DNA from: Mycolicibacterium diernhoferi
GTDB taxonomy: Bacteria > Actinomycetota > Actinomycetes > Mycobacteriales > Mycobacteriaceae
NCBI RefSeq assembly: GCF_019456655.1
Contig: NZ_CP080332.1
Location: forward strand, 4,154,001 to 4,218,000
Direction: 5' to 3'
DNA: 64,000 nt
The position numbers and the translations under genes are program-made. The notes under the pieces were generated by a model, which worked only from the letters and a program-made list of their open reading frames with translations, did not search any database and was not told the origin of the DNA. Positions 41,951 to 50,667 of this stretch are shown piece after piece; within the stretch, counting starts at the first letter, position 1, and each line of letters starts with the position of its first letter.

Positions 41951-43344
41951 GCGGTCACCTTCTCGGCGGTGATCTTGGACCGGCAGAGCAGCAGGTAGGA
42001 GCCGGCGGCGAGCAGGAAACCGACGAAGAACCCGATGTCCCCCAGATCGGGCACCGCCCGGACGACAAATCCCACGAAACGCTCCTGATTGCAGAACAGC
42101 AGGAATGACACCACCAGACCGATCAGGAACGACAGTAGCCCCGGCCAGTTGGAATACGTGTGGTCATAGAGGAATCCGTCGACGCGATGCCCGCGGCGCA
42201 GATACTGGTCGGCGAACACCACGCCGAGCCAGGGCCCGACCCAGTACGCGATCAGCAGCAGGAACGCCTCGTAGCTGGCGGCGGCGTCCGCCAGCGCCCA
42301 CCAGGCGACCAGGAAACCGGCCACCCCGAAGAACACGGTCGCGCTCGCCCGCGCGATATGGGCGGGCAGTTTGACGCCGGTGGTGACGAAGGCCATCCCG
42401 GCCGAGTAGACGTTGATCGCGTTGGCCGCCACCGCGCCGATCGCGATGGCCAGCAGCGTCGCGGCGGCCAGCCAACCGGGCAGCGAACCGGTGAAGGCGT
42501 CGGTCGGGTTGTCCGAGACCGCGGCGGTGACGATGGTGACCGAGGCGGCGCCGACGATCGCCAGCACCGAACTGGCCAAAAAGAGTCCGGTCGCGGCGAA
42601 CAGGCCGGTACGCGCCGGTGACACCGTGCTGGGCAGGTACCGGCTGAAGTCCGCGGCGTACGGCGTCCAGCCCGCGACGTAGCCGAAGGTGGCGCCCACC
42701 GTCAGCAGGAAGCCACCCAGCCCGCCGACGCCGCCCTCGACGGCCGGTGCGCCCAGATCGGCCTTGGACATGATCATCACCGAGGTGATCGCGAAGATCA
42801 CCGCGAGCACCGGGAACGCCCACCGCTCGAAGGCCTGCACCAGGTTGTGCCCGAAGAAGGCCAGCGCAGTCTGCACCACCACCACCAGCAGCAGGGCCAG
42901 CAGCGGTGCGAGTCCGAACAGCGTCGAGAGTGCGAAGGCGGCGCTGATGCTGTTGGTGGCGAACCAGCCCACCCCGGCGGTGATCGCCATCAGCGTCGAG
43001 GGCACGGCATTTCCCTTGTAGCCGAAGGCCAGCCGACCCGCCACCATCTGCGGCACCCCGAGACGGGGCCCGCGGGCCGACAGGAACCCATGCGCCACCG
43101 CGCCGAGCCCGGTGCCGATGATGATGCCGGCCGCGGCCTGCCAGAAGTTCATGCCGAAGTAGGAGACCGAGAGCACGCCCAGGAAGATGGTGGCGAACTC
43201 CAGATTGGGCGACGCCCAGGTCCAGACCAGTTGACTGGGACGCCCGTGCCGATCGGCCTCGGCGATGAATTCGTTGCCGCCGGGTTCGACCGCGACGATG
43301 CGGTCCCGGTAGGTGCCGTCGGTGGTGGGCTCAGCCGCTGTCAT
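41947..43344 (-). CDS. NCS1-family nucleobase (cytosine/purine) permease
   Basis: 465 aa from ATG 43342-43344; a longer open frame upstream overlaps the mgtE region on the other strand and lacks any ribosome site. About 12 transmembrane segments; NCS1 signatures near TM1-3 (WTWASPNLEFATIFLGVLS, then GTGLGAVAHGFLSARGPRLGVPQM) and GPWLGVVFADQYLRR late. It imports a nucleobase with H+ or Na+. First gene of a three-gene operon with 4-base overlaps, pointing to use of the base as a nitrogen source. Divergent from mgtE across about 210 bases. Confidence 0.9.
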   Translation of the reverse strand: MTAAEPTTDGTYRDRIVAVEPGGNEFIAEADRHGRPSQLVWTWASPNLEFATIFLGVLSVSYFGMNFWQAAAGIIIGTGLGAVAHGFLSARGPRLGVPQMVAGRLAFGYKGNAVPSTLMAITAGVGWFATNSISAAFALSTLFGLAPLLALLLVVVVQTALAFFGHNLVQAFERWAFPVLAVIFAITSVMIMSKADLGAPAVEGGVGGLGGFLLTVGATFGYVAGWTPYAADFSRYLPSTVSPARTGLFAATGLFLASSVLAIVGAASVTIVTAAVSDNPTDAFTGSLPGWLAAATLLAIAIGAVAANAINVYSAGMAFVTTGVKLPAHIARASATVFFGVAGFLVAWWALADAAASYEAFLLLIAYWVGPWLGVVFADQYLRRGHRVDGFLYDHTYSNWPGLLSFLIGLVVSFLLFCNQERFVGFVVRAVPDLGDIGFFVGFLLAAGSYLLLCRSKITAEKVTA

Positions 43345-43555
43345 TCTGAGCACTTTGACGCGCCCGGCACCTGCTTGCAACCGGAACGACGGAAATTCAC
43401 AACTACGGATTCCGTTGCCGGCCTCCTCCGAGACACCCGCCCGACAGTTCCCGTTCACCGGAAAATGCCGTGTCGGACAGGCCATCCCGGACGTCGTCAT
43501 CCGACGGCGGGACACGTTAGATTGTCTTCGCAATCGAGGAGATTTGGAGACCCTG

Positions 43556-44917
43556 ATGGGCAGCACCGCCGCGCCGTCGATACGGCAGGCCATTGCCGGT
43601 GACACCGTGACCGACTGGCTCGCGTCGGTCAAGGATCCCGCCGAGCGCTCCCACCAGCTGGCCAGGCTGGCCACCGAGGACCTGCGTGCGCTCGGCCCGC
43701 TGCTCGACCACGACGGCGCCTCCGATCTGTTCGAAGCCGTCGACGACGAGCTGGCGGCGCGGGTACTGGCGGCGATGGCCGCCGGGGACGCCGCCGCCCT
43801 GGTGGAGGTCCTCGACCTCGACCACGCCGCCGACATTCTGCGCGAGATCAAGGCGGGCCCACGTGAGCGGCTGCTCTCGGCGCTGCCGCAGGACCGTGCC
43901 GAAGCGCTGCGCGGTCTGCTGAGCTGGCCCGAGGATTCGGTGGCGGCGCACATGGTGCCCGAGGCGCTGACGGTGCGCCCGGATATGACCATCGGCGACG
44001 CGGTCCAGGCGTTACGCAGCGACGCCGCCACCCTGCGCAGCGATTCCCGCAGCGGCGCTTACGTTTACGTGACCGACGCCGACCGCCGGCTGCTGGGTGT
44101 GCTCGCGTTCCGCGATCTGGTGCTGGCCGACCCGCAGGAGGCGGTGGCGGCGCTGACCGACACCGATGTGCTGTCGGTGTCGCCGCTGACCGATGCCGAG
44201 GACGCCGCGCAGGCGTTGATGGACTACAACCTGGTCGCGGTGCCGGTGGTAGACGCCGACAACCGGCTGCTGGGCATCCTGACCGAGAACACCGCCGGTG
44301 AGATCACCGAAGAGGAGGCCACCGAGGACGCCGAACGCCAGGGCGGTTCGGAGCCCCTGGAGGTGCCCTATCTGCGGGCCTCCCCGTGGTTGTTGTGGCG
44401 CAAGCGGGTCGGTTGGTTGCTGCTGCTGTTCGTCGCCGAGGCCTACACCGGCACGGTGCTGCGCCACTTCGAGGAGGAGATGGAGGCGGTCGTCGCGCTG
44501 GCGTTCTTCATCCCGCTGCTGATCGGCACCGGCGGCAACACCGGCACCCAGATCACCACCACGCTGGTGCGCGCGATGGCCACCGGTCAGGTCCGGCTGC
44601 GCGATGTGCCCGCCGTGCTGGCCAAGGAGATGTCCACCGGCATGATGATCGCGCTGACCATGGCGCTGGCGGCACTCATCCGGGCCTGGATGCTCGGGGT
44701 CGGCCCGGAGATCACCCTGACCGTCACGCTGACGGTGGCGGCCATCGTGCTGTGGTCGTCGTTCGTGGCGTCGATCCTGCCGCCGGTGCTCAAGAAGTGC
44801 CGCATCGACCCGGCCGTGGTGTCCGCACCGCTGATCGCCACCGTCGTCGACGGCACCGGACTGATCATCTACTTCATGATCGCCCACGCGACGCTGTCCC
44901 AGCTGCAGGGGCTGTGA
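43556..44917 (+). CDS. mgtE: MgtE magnesium channel
   Basis: 453 aa from ATG 43556 with GGAGA 6 bases upstream. The domain order is the family standard: MgtE-N superhelical domain (residues about 30-130), tandem CBS domains (about 135-255, VPEALTVRPDMTIGDAV and VLSVSPLTDAEDAAQ) and a five-helix membrane domain with the selectivity region PLLIGTGGNTGTQ and the late VSAPLIATVVDGTGLIIYF. The cytosolic domains sense Mg2+ and close the pore. It stands alone; no RNA switch was recognised in the 210-base upstream gap. Confidence 0.95.
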   Translation: MGSTAAPSIRQAIAGDTVTDWLASVKDPAERSHQLARLATEDLRALGPLLDHDGASDLFEAVDDELAARVLAAMAAGDAAALVEVLDLDHAADILREIKAGPRERLLSALPQDRAEALRGLLSWPEDSVAAHMVPEALTVRPDMTIGDAVQALRSDAATLRSDSRSGAYVYVTDADRRLLGVLAFRDLVLADPQEAVAALTDTDVLSVSPLTDAEDAAQALMDYNLVAVPVVDADNRLLGILTENTAGEITEEEATEDAERQGGSEPLEVPYLRASPWLLWRKRVGWLLLLFVAEAYTGTVLRHFEEEMEAVVALAFFIPLLIGTGGNTGTQITTTLVRAMATGQVRLRDVPAVLAKEMSTGMMIALTMALAALIRAWMLGVGPEITLTVTLTVAAIVLWSSFVASILPPVLKKCRIDPAVVSAPLIATVVDGTGLIIYFMIAHATLSQLQGL

Positions 44918-44944
44918 CCGCGCCGTCCCCTCAGCCCGCTCGGA

Positions 44945-45565
44945 TCAGTCGAATTCGGGGCGCTCGGTGCGGCTGCGCTTGAGCTCCCAGAAGTGCGGGT
45001 AGGAGGCGAAGGTCACCGACGCGTCCCACAGCTTGCCGGCTTCCTCACCACGCGGGATGCGGGAGAGCACCGGGCCGAAGAACGCGACACCGTTGACGTG
45101 GATGGTGGGGGTGCCGACGTCGTCGCCGACGGCGTCCATCCCGGCGTGATGGCTCTTGCGCAGCGCGTCGTCGTACTTGTCGGTGTGCGCGGCCTCGGCC
45201 AATTCGGCGGGCAGCCCGACCTGCTCCAGGGACTTCTTGATCACATCGTCGAGGTCCTGGTTGCCCTCGTTGTGGATCAGCGTGCCCATCGCGGTGTACA
45301 GCGGGGACAGGATCTCCTTGCCATGGGCCTGCTCGGCGGCGATGGCCACCCGCACCGGGCCCCAGGCCGCCTTCATCTTCTCGGCGTACTCCTCGGGCAG
45401 GTCGCGGCCCTCGTTGAGCACCGCCAGGCTCATCACGTTGAAATCCACGTCGATGTCACGAACCTTCTCCACCTCGAGGATCCAGCGCGAGGTGATCCAG
45501 CACCACGGGCACAGCGGATCGAACCAGAACCCCGCGATGCCCTTTTCTGCGTCCTTGGCTGCCAT
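44945..45565 (-). CDS. Mycothiol-dependent DsbA-fold oxidoreductase (Rv2466c-like)
   Basis: 206 aa from ATG 45563-45565, with GAGAGGA about 8 bases upstream. Thioredoxin-like fold with active site C19-P-W-C22 in [11 protein letters not shown], an inserted helical domain, and cis-Pro segment [10 protein letters not shown]. From memory, Rv2466c of M. tuberculosis has the same site, is a mycothiol-dependent reductase and is the activator of nitro prodrugs such as TP053. Divergent from pepN as in M. tuberculosis. Likely protects against oxidative stress. Confidence 0.92.
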   Translation of the reverse strand: MAAKDAEKGIAGFWFDPLCPWCWITSRWILEVEKVRDIDVDFNVMSLAVLNEGRDLPEEYAEKMKAAWGPVRVAIAAEQAHGKEILSPLYTAMGTLIHNEGNQDLDDVIKKSLEQVGLPAELAEAAHTDKYDDALRKSHHAGMDAVGDDVGTPTIHVNGVAFFGPVLSRIPRGEEAGKLWDASVTFASYPHFWELKRSRTERPEFD

Positions 45566-45661
45566 GCGAACGGTCCTCTCGATCAGGTGGAATGAGCCTC
45601 CACGACGGCACAACTCTCGTCACTCGGCATATGTTCCCGGCATGGGACTAGGTTGGTCGAC

Positions 45662-48247
45662 GTGGCACTTCCCAATCTGACTCGCGACCAGGCCGCCGAG
45701 CGCGCAGCGCTGGTGACCGTCGACAATTACCGCATCGACCTGGACCTGACAACCGGCGACCGAACGTTCCGATCGGTGACCACCGTGACGTTCTCCGCGC
45801 TGGCTGGGGCGGACACCTACATCGACATCGCCGCCGACACGATCCACAGCGCGACCCTCAACGGTCACGCGCTCGACGTCTCCGGCTACGACGAGTCCGC
45901 CGGAATCGCCCTGTCCGGGCTGGCCGGGCACAACGAACTGGTCGTGGACGCCGACTGCCTCTACTCCAACACCGGCGAGGGTCTGCACCGCTTCGTCGAC
46001 CCGGTCGACAACGAGGTGTACCTCTACTCGCAGTTCGAGACCGCGGACGCAAAACGCATGTTCGCCTGTTTCGATCAGCCCGATCTGAAGGCGACCTTCG
46101 ACGTCACCGTCACTGCGCCCCAGCACTGGCAGGTCATCTCCAACGGGGCGACCGCCTCCACCGGAGCCGCCCCGGCGGCGACATCAGACTCCGCGGCGGT
46201 CCATAAATTCGTCACCACCCCGAAGATGAGCACCTACCTGGTGGCGCTGATCGCCGGCCCGTACGCCCGCTGGGACGACGTCTACGCCGACGAGCACGGC
46301 GAGATCCCGCTGGGCATCTTCTGCCGGGCCTCGCTGGCCGAGTTCATGGACGCCGAGCGGTTGTTCACCGAGACCAAACAGGGCTTCGGCTTCTACCACC
46401 GCAACTTCGGTGAACCGTATGCGTTCGGCAAGTACGACCAGCTGTTCGTGCCGGAGTTCAACGCCGGTGCCATGGAGAACGCCGGCGCGGTGACCTTCCT
46501 GGAGGACTACGTCTTCCGGTCCAAGGTCACCCGCTACAGCTACGAGCGACGCGCCGAGACCGTGCTGCACGAGATGGCGCACATGTGGTTCGGCGATCTG
46601 GTCACCATGCAGTGGTGGGATGACCTGTGGCTCAACGAATCCTTCGCGACCTTCGCCTCGGTGCTGTGCCAGGCCGAGGCCACCGAATACAAGCAGGCCT
46701 GGACGACGTTCGCGAACGTGGAGAAGTCCTGGGCCTACCGACAGGACCAGCTGCCCTCCACCCACCCGGTGGCCGCCGACATCCCGGACCTGCATGCGGT
46801 CGAGGTGAACTTCGACGGCATCACCTACGCCAAGGGCGCCAGCGTGCTCAAGCAGCTGGTGGCCTACGTCGGCCTGGAAGCGTTCCTGGCCGGGCTGCGC
46901 GACTACTTCCGCGACCACGCGTTCGGCAACGCCACCTTCGGGGATCTGCTCGGCGCCCTGGAGAAGTCGTCCGGCCGTGACCTCTCCGGGTGGGGCCGGC
47001 AGTGGCTCAAGACCACCGGACTGAACACCCTGCGCGCCGACTTCGACGTCGACGCCGAGGGCAAGTTCACCCGGTTCGCGGTGGAGCAGTCCGGCGCCGC
47101 ACCCGGTGCCGGCGAGACACGCGTGCACCGCCTGGCGGTGGGCATCTACGACGAGGACGACTCCGGCAAGCTGGTGCGGGTACACCGCGAGGAACTCGAC
47201 GTGGCGGGCTCCCGCACCGATGTGCCTGCGCTGGTGGGGGTTTCGCGTGGGCAGTTCATACTGGTCAACGATGACGACCTGACCTACTGCTCGTCGCGGC
47301 TGGATGCGCAGTCCCTGCAGACCGTGCTGACCCGGATCGCCGACATCGCCGACCCGCTGCCCCGCACGCTGGCCTGGTCGGCGGCCTGGGAGATGACCCG
47401 GGAAGCCGAGATGAAGGCTCGCGACTTCGTCACGCTGGTCATCGGCGGTATCCACGGTGAGACCGAAGTCGGTGTGGCGCAACGACTGCTGCTGCAGGCC
47501 CAGACCGCGCTGAACTCCTACGCCGACCCTGCCTGGGCGGCCGAGATCGGCTGGCCGGCGTTCGGTGACGCACTGTTGGACCGGGCCCGCGAGTCGGCGC
47601 CCGGGTCGGATCATCAGCTGGCGTTCGTCAACGCGCTGTGCACCTCGGTGCTCTCGCCCAACCACATCGCGGTGCTCTCCACGCTGCTCGACAACGAACC
47701 CGCCGAGGTCAACCTGGCCGGGCTGGTGATCGACACCGATCTGCGCTGGCGGATCGTGACCGCGCTCGCCGCGGCCGGGGTGATCGACGCCGACGGTAGC
47801 GAGCATCCGTTCATCGACGCCGAGGCCGAGCGGGACCCGACGGCCGCCGGTAAGCGCAACGCGGCCGCCGCGGCCGCGGCGCGACCCCAGGTGACGGTCA
47901 AGAACGCGGCCTGGCAGCAGGTGATCGAGGACGACACGCTGGCCAACATCACCACCCGGGCCATCGTGGGCGGCTTCAACCAGCCGGGCCAGGCCGCGGT
48001 GCTGGCCCGGTTCCGGGACCTGTACTTCGCCTCCATCCCGGGGGTGTGGGAGCGCCGGTCCAGTGAGGTCGCCCAGACCGTGGTGATCGGCCTGTACCCG
48101 TCCTGGGACATCAGTCAGGGCGGGCTGGACGCCGCGGATGCCTTCCTGTCCGGCCCGGACGTGCCGCCGGCCCTGCACCGGCTGGTGCTGGAGGGGCGCG
48201 CCGGGGTGGAGCGCTCACTGCGGGCCCGCGCCTTCGACGTGAACTGA
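45662..48247 (+). CDS. pepN: Aminopeptidase N (M1 family)
   Basis: 861 aa from GTG 45662, matching the remembered start ALPNLTRDQA of mycobacterial PepN; a TTG at 45653 is less likely and neither has a clear ribosome site, so translation may be leaderless. M1 signatures: the exopeptidase motif GAMENAG (about 270) and the zinc site H303-E-x-x-H307 with distal Glu in WLNESFA. C-terminal ERAP1-like helical domain completes it. Removes N-terminal amino acids from peptides, probably cleaning up after Clp and proteasome. Closed by a strong hairpin. Confidence 0.96.
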   Translation: MALPNLTRDQAAERAALVTVDNYRIDLDLTTGDRTFRSVTTVTFSALAGADTYIDIAADTIHSATLNGHALDVSGYDESAGIALSGLAGHNELVVDADCLYSNTGEGLHRFVDPVDNEVYLYSQFETADAKRMFACFDQPDLKATFDVTVTAPQHWQVISNGATASTGAAPAATSDSAAVHKFVTTPKMSTYLVALIAGPYARWDDVYADEHGEIPLGIFCRASLAEFMDAERLFTETKQGFGFYHRNFGEPYAFGKYDQLFVPEFNAGAMENAGAVTFLEDYVFRSKVTRYSYERRAETVLHEMAHMWFGDLVTMQWWDDLWLNESFATFASVLCQAEATEYKQAWTTFANVEKSWAYRQDQLPSTHPVAADIPDLHAVEVNFDGITYAKGASVLKQLVAYVGLEAFLAGLRDYFRDHAFGNATFGDLLGALEKSSGRDLSGWGRQWLKTTGLNTLRADFDVDAEGKFTRFAVEQSGAAPGAGETRVHRLAVGIYDEDDSGKLVRVHREELDVAGSRTDVPALVGVSRGQFILVNDDDLTYCSSRLDAQSLQTVLTRIADIADPLPRTLAWSAAWEMTREAEMKARDFVTLVIGGIHGETEVGVAQRLLLQAQTALNSYADPAWAAEIGWPAFGDALLDRARESAPGSDHQLAFVNALCTSVLSPNHIAVLSTLLDNEPAEVNLAGLVIDTDLRWRIVTALAAAGVIDADGSEHPFIDAEAERDPTAAGKRNAAAAAAARPQVTVKNAAWQQVIEDDTLANITTRAIVGGFNQPGQAAVLARFRDLYFASIPGVWERRSSEVAQTVVIGLYPSWDISQGGLDAADAFLSGPDVPPALHRLVLEGRAGVERSLRARAFDVN

Positions 48248-48255
48248 TCACCCGC

Positions 48256-48311
48256 GAGCGACCGCGTCTGTCCGCCGACACGCCGTCGGGCGCGTGCAAA
48301 CGCGGTCGCTC
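48256..48311 (+). terminator. Terminator hairpin downstream of pepN
   Basis: Perfect 12-bp inverted repeat GAGCGACCGCGT / ACGCGGTCGCTC around a 32-base GC-rich loop, starting 9 bases after the pepN stop. The wide loop makes it weaker than usual. Confidence 0.6.
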
Positions 48312-48337
48312 ACCGGGCAGTGCCTACGCTTTCGGCC

Positions 48338-48715
48338 ATGGCGGCCACCAACAGTCGACGGGCCCGAGCGGCGCGCAGGCGCACCCGGCGGGTCAAGGCC
48401 GTCGTCAACGACCTCACCGACGAGCAGTGGGCCGCACTCAAACTCGCCTGGAACGGCTGCGCCTACTGCGGTGTCGCCGACAAACCCATGCAGCGCGACT
48501 GCGTCATGGCGATCTCCCGCGGCGGCCGCTACACCATCGACAATGTGGTGCCCGCCTGTGCGGCCTGCAATGCGAGCAAGTGCAATGACGAGGTCACCGG
48601 GTGGATGCGCCGCAAACGCCTCGATGAGCGGGCGTTCCTGGAGCGCTACATCGAGATCCGCAAGGCCATGATCCCAACCCCGACGGTGACGACCCCGACC
48701 GAGCTGAGCTCATAA
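48338..48715 (+). CDS. Small HNH-type endonuclease-like protein
   Basis: 125 aa from ATG 48338. A basic N-terminus (SRRARAARRRTRRVK) precedes a zinc/HNH core: C-x-x-C in GCAYCGV, the Asp in RDCVMAISRGG replacing the usual His-containing DHV segment, then TIDNVVPACAACNASK with a second C-x-x-C and the HNH Asn. The catalytic His expected before the xIxRGG segment appears missing (DCVMAI), so it may bind DNA without cutting. It is bracketed by two hairpins, so is probably its own unit. Not in my memory of the M. tuberculosis order. Confidence 0.75.
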   Translation: MAATNSRRARAARRRTRRVKAVVNDLTDEQWAALKLAWNGCAYCGVADKPMQRDCVMAISRGGRYTIDNVVPACAACNASKCNDEVTGWMRRKRLDERAFLERYIEIRKAMIPTPTVTTPTELSS

Positions 48716-48723
48716 CGCAAGCA

Positions 48724-48752
48724 GCCCCGGTATCGACATGCGATACCGGGGC
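48724..48752. terminator. Bidirectional terminator between convergent genes
   Basis: Perfect 12-bp stem GCCCCGGTATCG / CGATACCGGGGC with a 5-base loop, located 9 bases after the HNH stop and 16 bases before the stop of the opposing DUF5130-like gene. Confidence 0.88.
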
Positions 48753-48767
48753 CGATGCAACAAACGG

Positions 48768-49253
48768 TCAGCGCGGCGAAACCGCCGCGGAGGTCACGTT
48801 CACGGCGCTCACCAGAGCGTCGATCAGGTTGCCGTCGCGCAGCGAGCCGAGCGCGGCGGAGATGCCGAGCGGTGCTGCGGTCTCGATCCCGCGGCCCTTC
48901 ACATCCTCGCCGTAGACGACCTCGATGGCCTTCTGGTTCGGCGACACCGCCAACAGCACGGCGTTGTTCGGGGTGGGCACCTTGGCCAGGATCTCGCGGG
49001 CGGTCGCCGCGGTATCGGCGCCGAGGTCGCCGATGTACACCGCGAAGCGGGTCTTCGAGTACCGCGAGCCGTACTTCAGCGCGTCGTCGAGGGCGACCAG
49101 GTCCTTGACCGAGAACGGGTAGTGCAGCGACAGCTCGCCCGGCTCGGTGACTCCCGAGATCCGGCCGCTGCTGGTCACCGCGTAACCGTAGGGCAGCTCG
49201 ACGTCGGTGCTGGTGGTCGCGACTGCATGACTACCACTTGCCACTTGCTCCAC
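48768..49253 (-). CDS. DUF5130/TPM-like protein (Rv2468c-like)
   Basis: 161 aa from a GTG at 49251-49253. Alpha/beta TPM-like segment: [60 protein letters not shown], then a helical end. It has no signal peptide. The start overlaps the 3' end of ctaJ by 23 bases, so the two are coupled. From memory this is the Rv2468c position. Function unknown; TPM domains have been linked to phosphatase-like or membrane-protein assembly roles. Confidence 0.8.
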   Translation of the reverse strand: MEQVASGSHAVATTSTDVELPYGYAVTSSGRISGVTEPGELSLHYPFSVKDLVALDDALKYGSRYSKTRFAVYIGDLGADTAATAREILAKVPTPNNAVLLAVSPNQKAIEVVYGEDVKGRGIETAAPLGISAALGSLRDGNLIDALVSAVNVTSAAVSPR

Positions 49254-49461
49254 CTCCCACCGTCACGTGATCGCCGTGACCGCCATGGCCGTGATCCGCC
49301 GGCTCGTCGGCCGCCCACAGGATCGGGTCATGCGTCCACTCGTCGGAAAGCTTGTATGACTCAGGGTGCGGTCCCTTGTGGCGGAAGGCCACCGCGGCCA
49401 ACACCACAAAAACCAGCAGCGGGACCCCACCCATCAGGGAATGGGAAAGTGCTGTGCTCAC
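49231..49461 (-). CDS. ctaJ: Small membrane protein, candidate aa3-type cytochrome oxidase subunit CtaJ
   Basis: 76 aa from GTG 49459-49461. One transmembrane helix ([16 protein letters not shown]), then a conserved-looking cytoplasmic or periplasmic stretch [20 protein letters not shown] and a His/Gly tail. In M. smegmatis the gene at this place near pepN encodes CtaJ, an accessory subunit of the CIII2-CIV2 supercomplex (recalled). The [16 protein letters not shown] segment fits. Overlaps the downstream DUF5130 gene. Name is tentative. Confidence 0.65.
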   Translation of the reverse strand: MSTALSHSLMGGVPLLVFVVLAAVAFRHKGPHPESYKLSDEWTHDPILWAADEPADHGHGGHGDHVTVGGGASGKW

Positions 49462-49486
49462 GAGGCAAACCGTATCGCAGCGCCGA

Positions 49487-50131
49487 TCACGCCGCGCCCT
49501 CACCCAGATATCTGACCCAGGAAGGGTCCAAGTCCTTCACCGAGGACAGCAGTCGCCAGTGCTGTCCCTTGGGCGGCATGGGCACCGATCGCAGCGACCA
49601 GCCCAGCTCGGCCAGCAGCCGGTCGGCCTTGCGATGGTTGCACGCCGAGCAGGCCGCCACGCAGTTCTCCCAGGAATGCTCCCCGCCCCGGCTGCGCGGC
49701 ACCACATGGTCGACGGTGTCGGCCTTCTGCCCGCAGTACGCGCAGCGGAACCGGTCGCGGTGCATCAGCGCCGCGCGCGTCATCGGGATGCGGGCGCGGT
49801 AGGGCACCCGGACGAACGTGCGCAGCCGGATGACCGAGGGCACCACGATCGAACGGGTCGCGGAGTGGATGACCGGGCCGGACGGGTCGTCGTGCACCAC
49901 GTCGGCCTTGCCGCACATCAGCATGATCACGGCGCGGCGCATCGGCAGCGCGGTCAGTGGTTCGTAGGTGGAGTTCAGCAGCAGCACCCGGCGCCGCCCC
50001 CACACGGAGGCGTCGTGGCCGGGCGCGGGCAGCACCTCGACGCTGTGCAGAGGGCGATTGGGCACATGGGCGCCCGCTGGGCCGGGTACGTGTCCGGTCC
50101 GTCGGGTATGGCTTTTTTTGCTGTGCGCCAT
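49487..50131 (-). CDS. HNH endonuclease (Rv2469c-like)
   Basis: 214 aa from ATG 50129-50131 with GGAGG 5 bases upstream. The C-terminal HNH domain is complete: [22 protein letters not shown] with the catalytic DH, then [18 protein letters not shown]. The central part ([23 protein letters not shown]) is the conserved N-terminal region of this actinobacterial HNH group. DNA nuclease is inferred; role unknown. Divergent from glbO. Confidence 0.92.
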   Translation of the reverse strand: MAHSKKSHTRRTGHVPGPAGAHVPNRPLHSVEVLPAPGHDASVWGRRRVLLLNSTYEPLTALPMRRAVIMLMCGKADVVHDDPSGPVIHSATRSIVVPSVIRLRTFVRVPYRARIPMTRAALMHRDRFRCAYCGQKADTVDHVVPRSRGGEHSWENCVAACSACNHRKADRLLAELGWSLRSVPMPPKGQHWRLLSSVKDLDPSWVRYLGEGAA

Positions 50132-50271
50132 GGAGCCTCCGAGGAGATAGTCCACCACGGATCCCGGAGATGCGCACGATATTTCTTCGTGTGTTCGCAG
50201 GTCAGTCCGATGAACACGAGGTGACCAGACCGCCGTGCCCGGCGCCGGCGCATATCGGCCACAATGGTGGC

Positions 50272-50667
50272 GTGACCCAGCCGCAACGCTCGTTCTACGA
50301 CGAAGTCGGAGGACACGCAACGTTCACCGCGATCGTGGCGCGGTTCTACGAATTGGTGCGCGAGGACGAGATCCTGCTGCCGCTGTATCCCGAGGACGAC
50401 ATCGACGGCGCCGAGGAGCGGCTGCGACAGTTCCTGGAGCAGTACTGGGGCGGCCCCCGCACCTATTCCGACCAGCGCGGCCATCCCCGGCTGCGGATGC
50501 GGCACTCGCCGTTCCGGATCGGCTTCCTGGAGCGCGACGCCTGGCTGCGCTGCATGCACACCGCGGTCGCCTCGATCGACTCGCAGACCCTCGACGACGC
50601 GCACCGCAGGGCACTGCTGGACTACCTGGAGATGGCCGCCGAGTCGATGGTGAACTCTTCTTTCTGA
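50272..50667 (+). CDS. glbO: Truncated haemoglobin O (group II)
   Basis: 131 aa from GTG 50272. Two-over-two globin: [22 protein letters not shown], the proximal His region [21 protein letters not shown] with group-II TyrCD1/TrpG8-type residues, and the end [12 protein letters not shown]. It binds O2 and NO and probably supports respiration or redox signalling under low oxygen. Its stop shares one base with the aglA start (TGATG), so the two are coupled. Confidence 0.95.
   Translation: MTQPQRSFYDEVGGHATFTAIVARFYELVREDEILLPLYPEDDIDGAEERLRQFLEQYWGGPRTYSDQRGHPRLRMRHSPFRIGFLERDAWLRCMHTAVASIDSQTLDDAHRRALLDYLEMAAESMVNSSF

Noticed and set aside
43345..43555. Mg2+-sensing riboswitch upstream of mgtE
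   Set aside because: No M-box-like core helices could be traced by eye; a covariance-model search would be needed.
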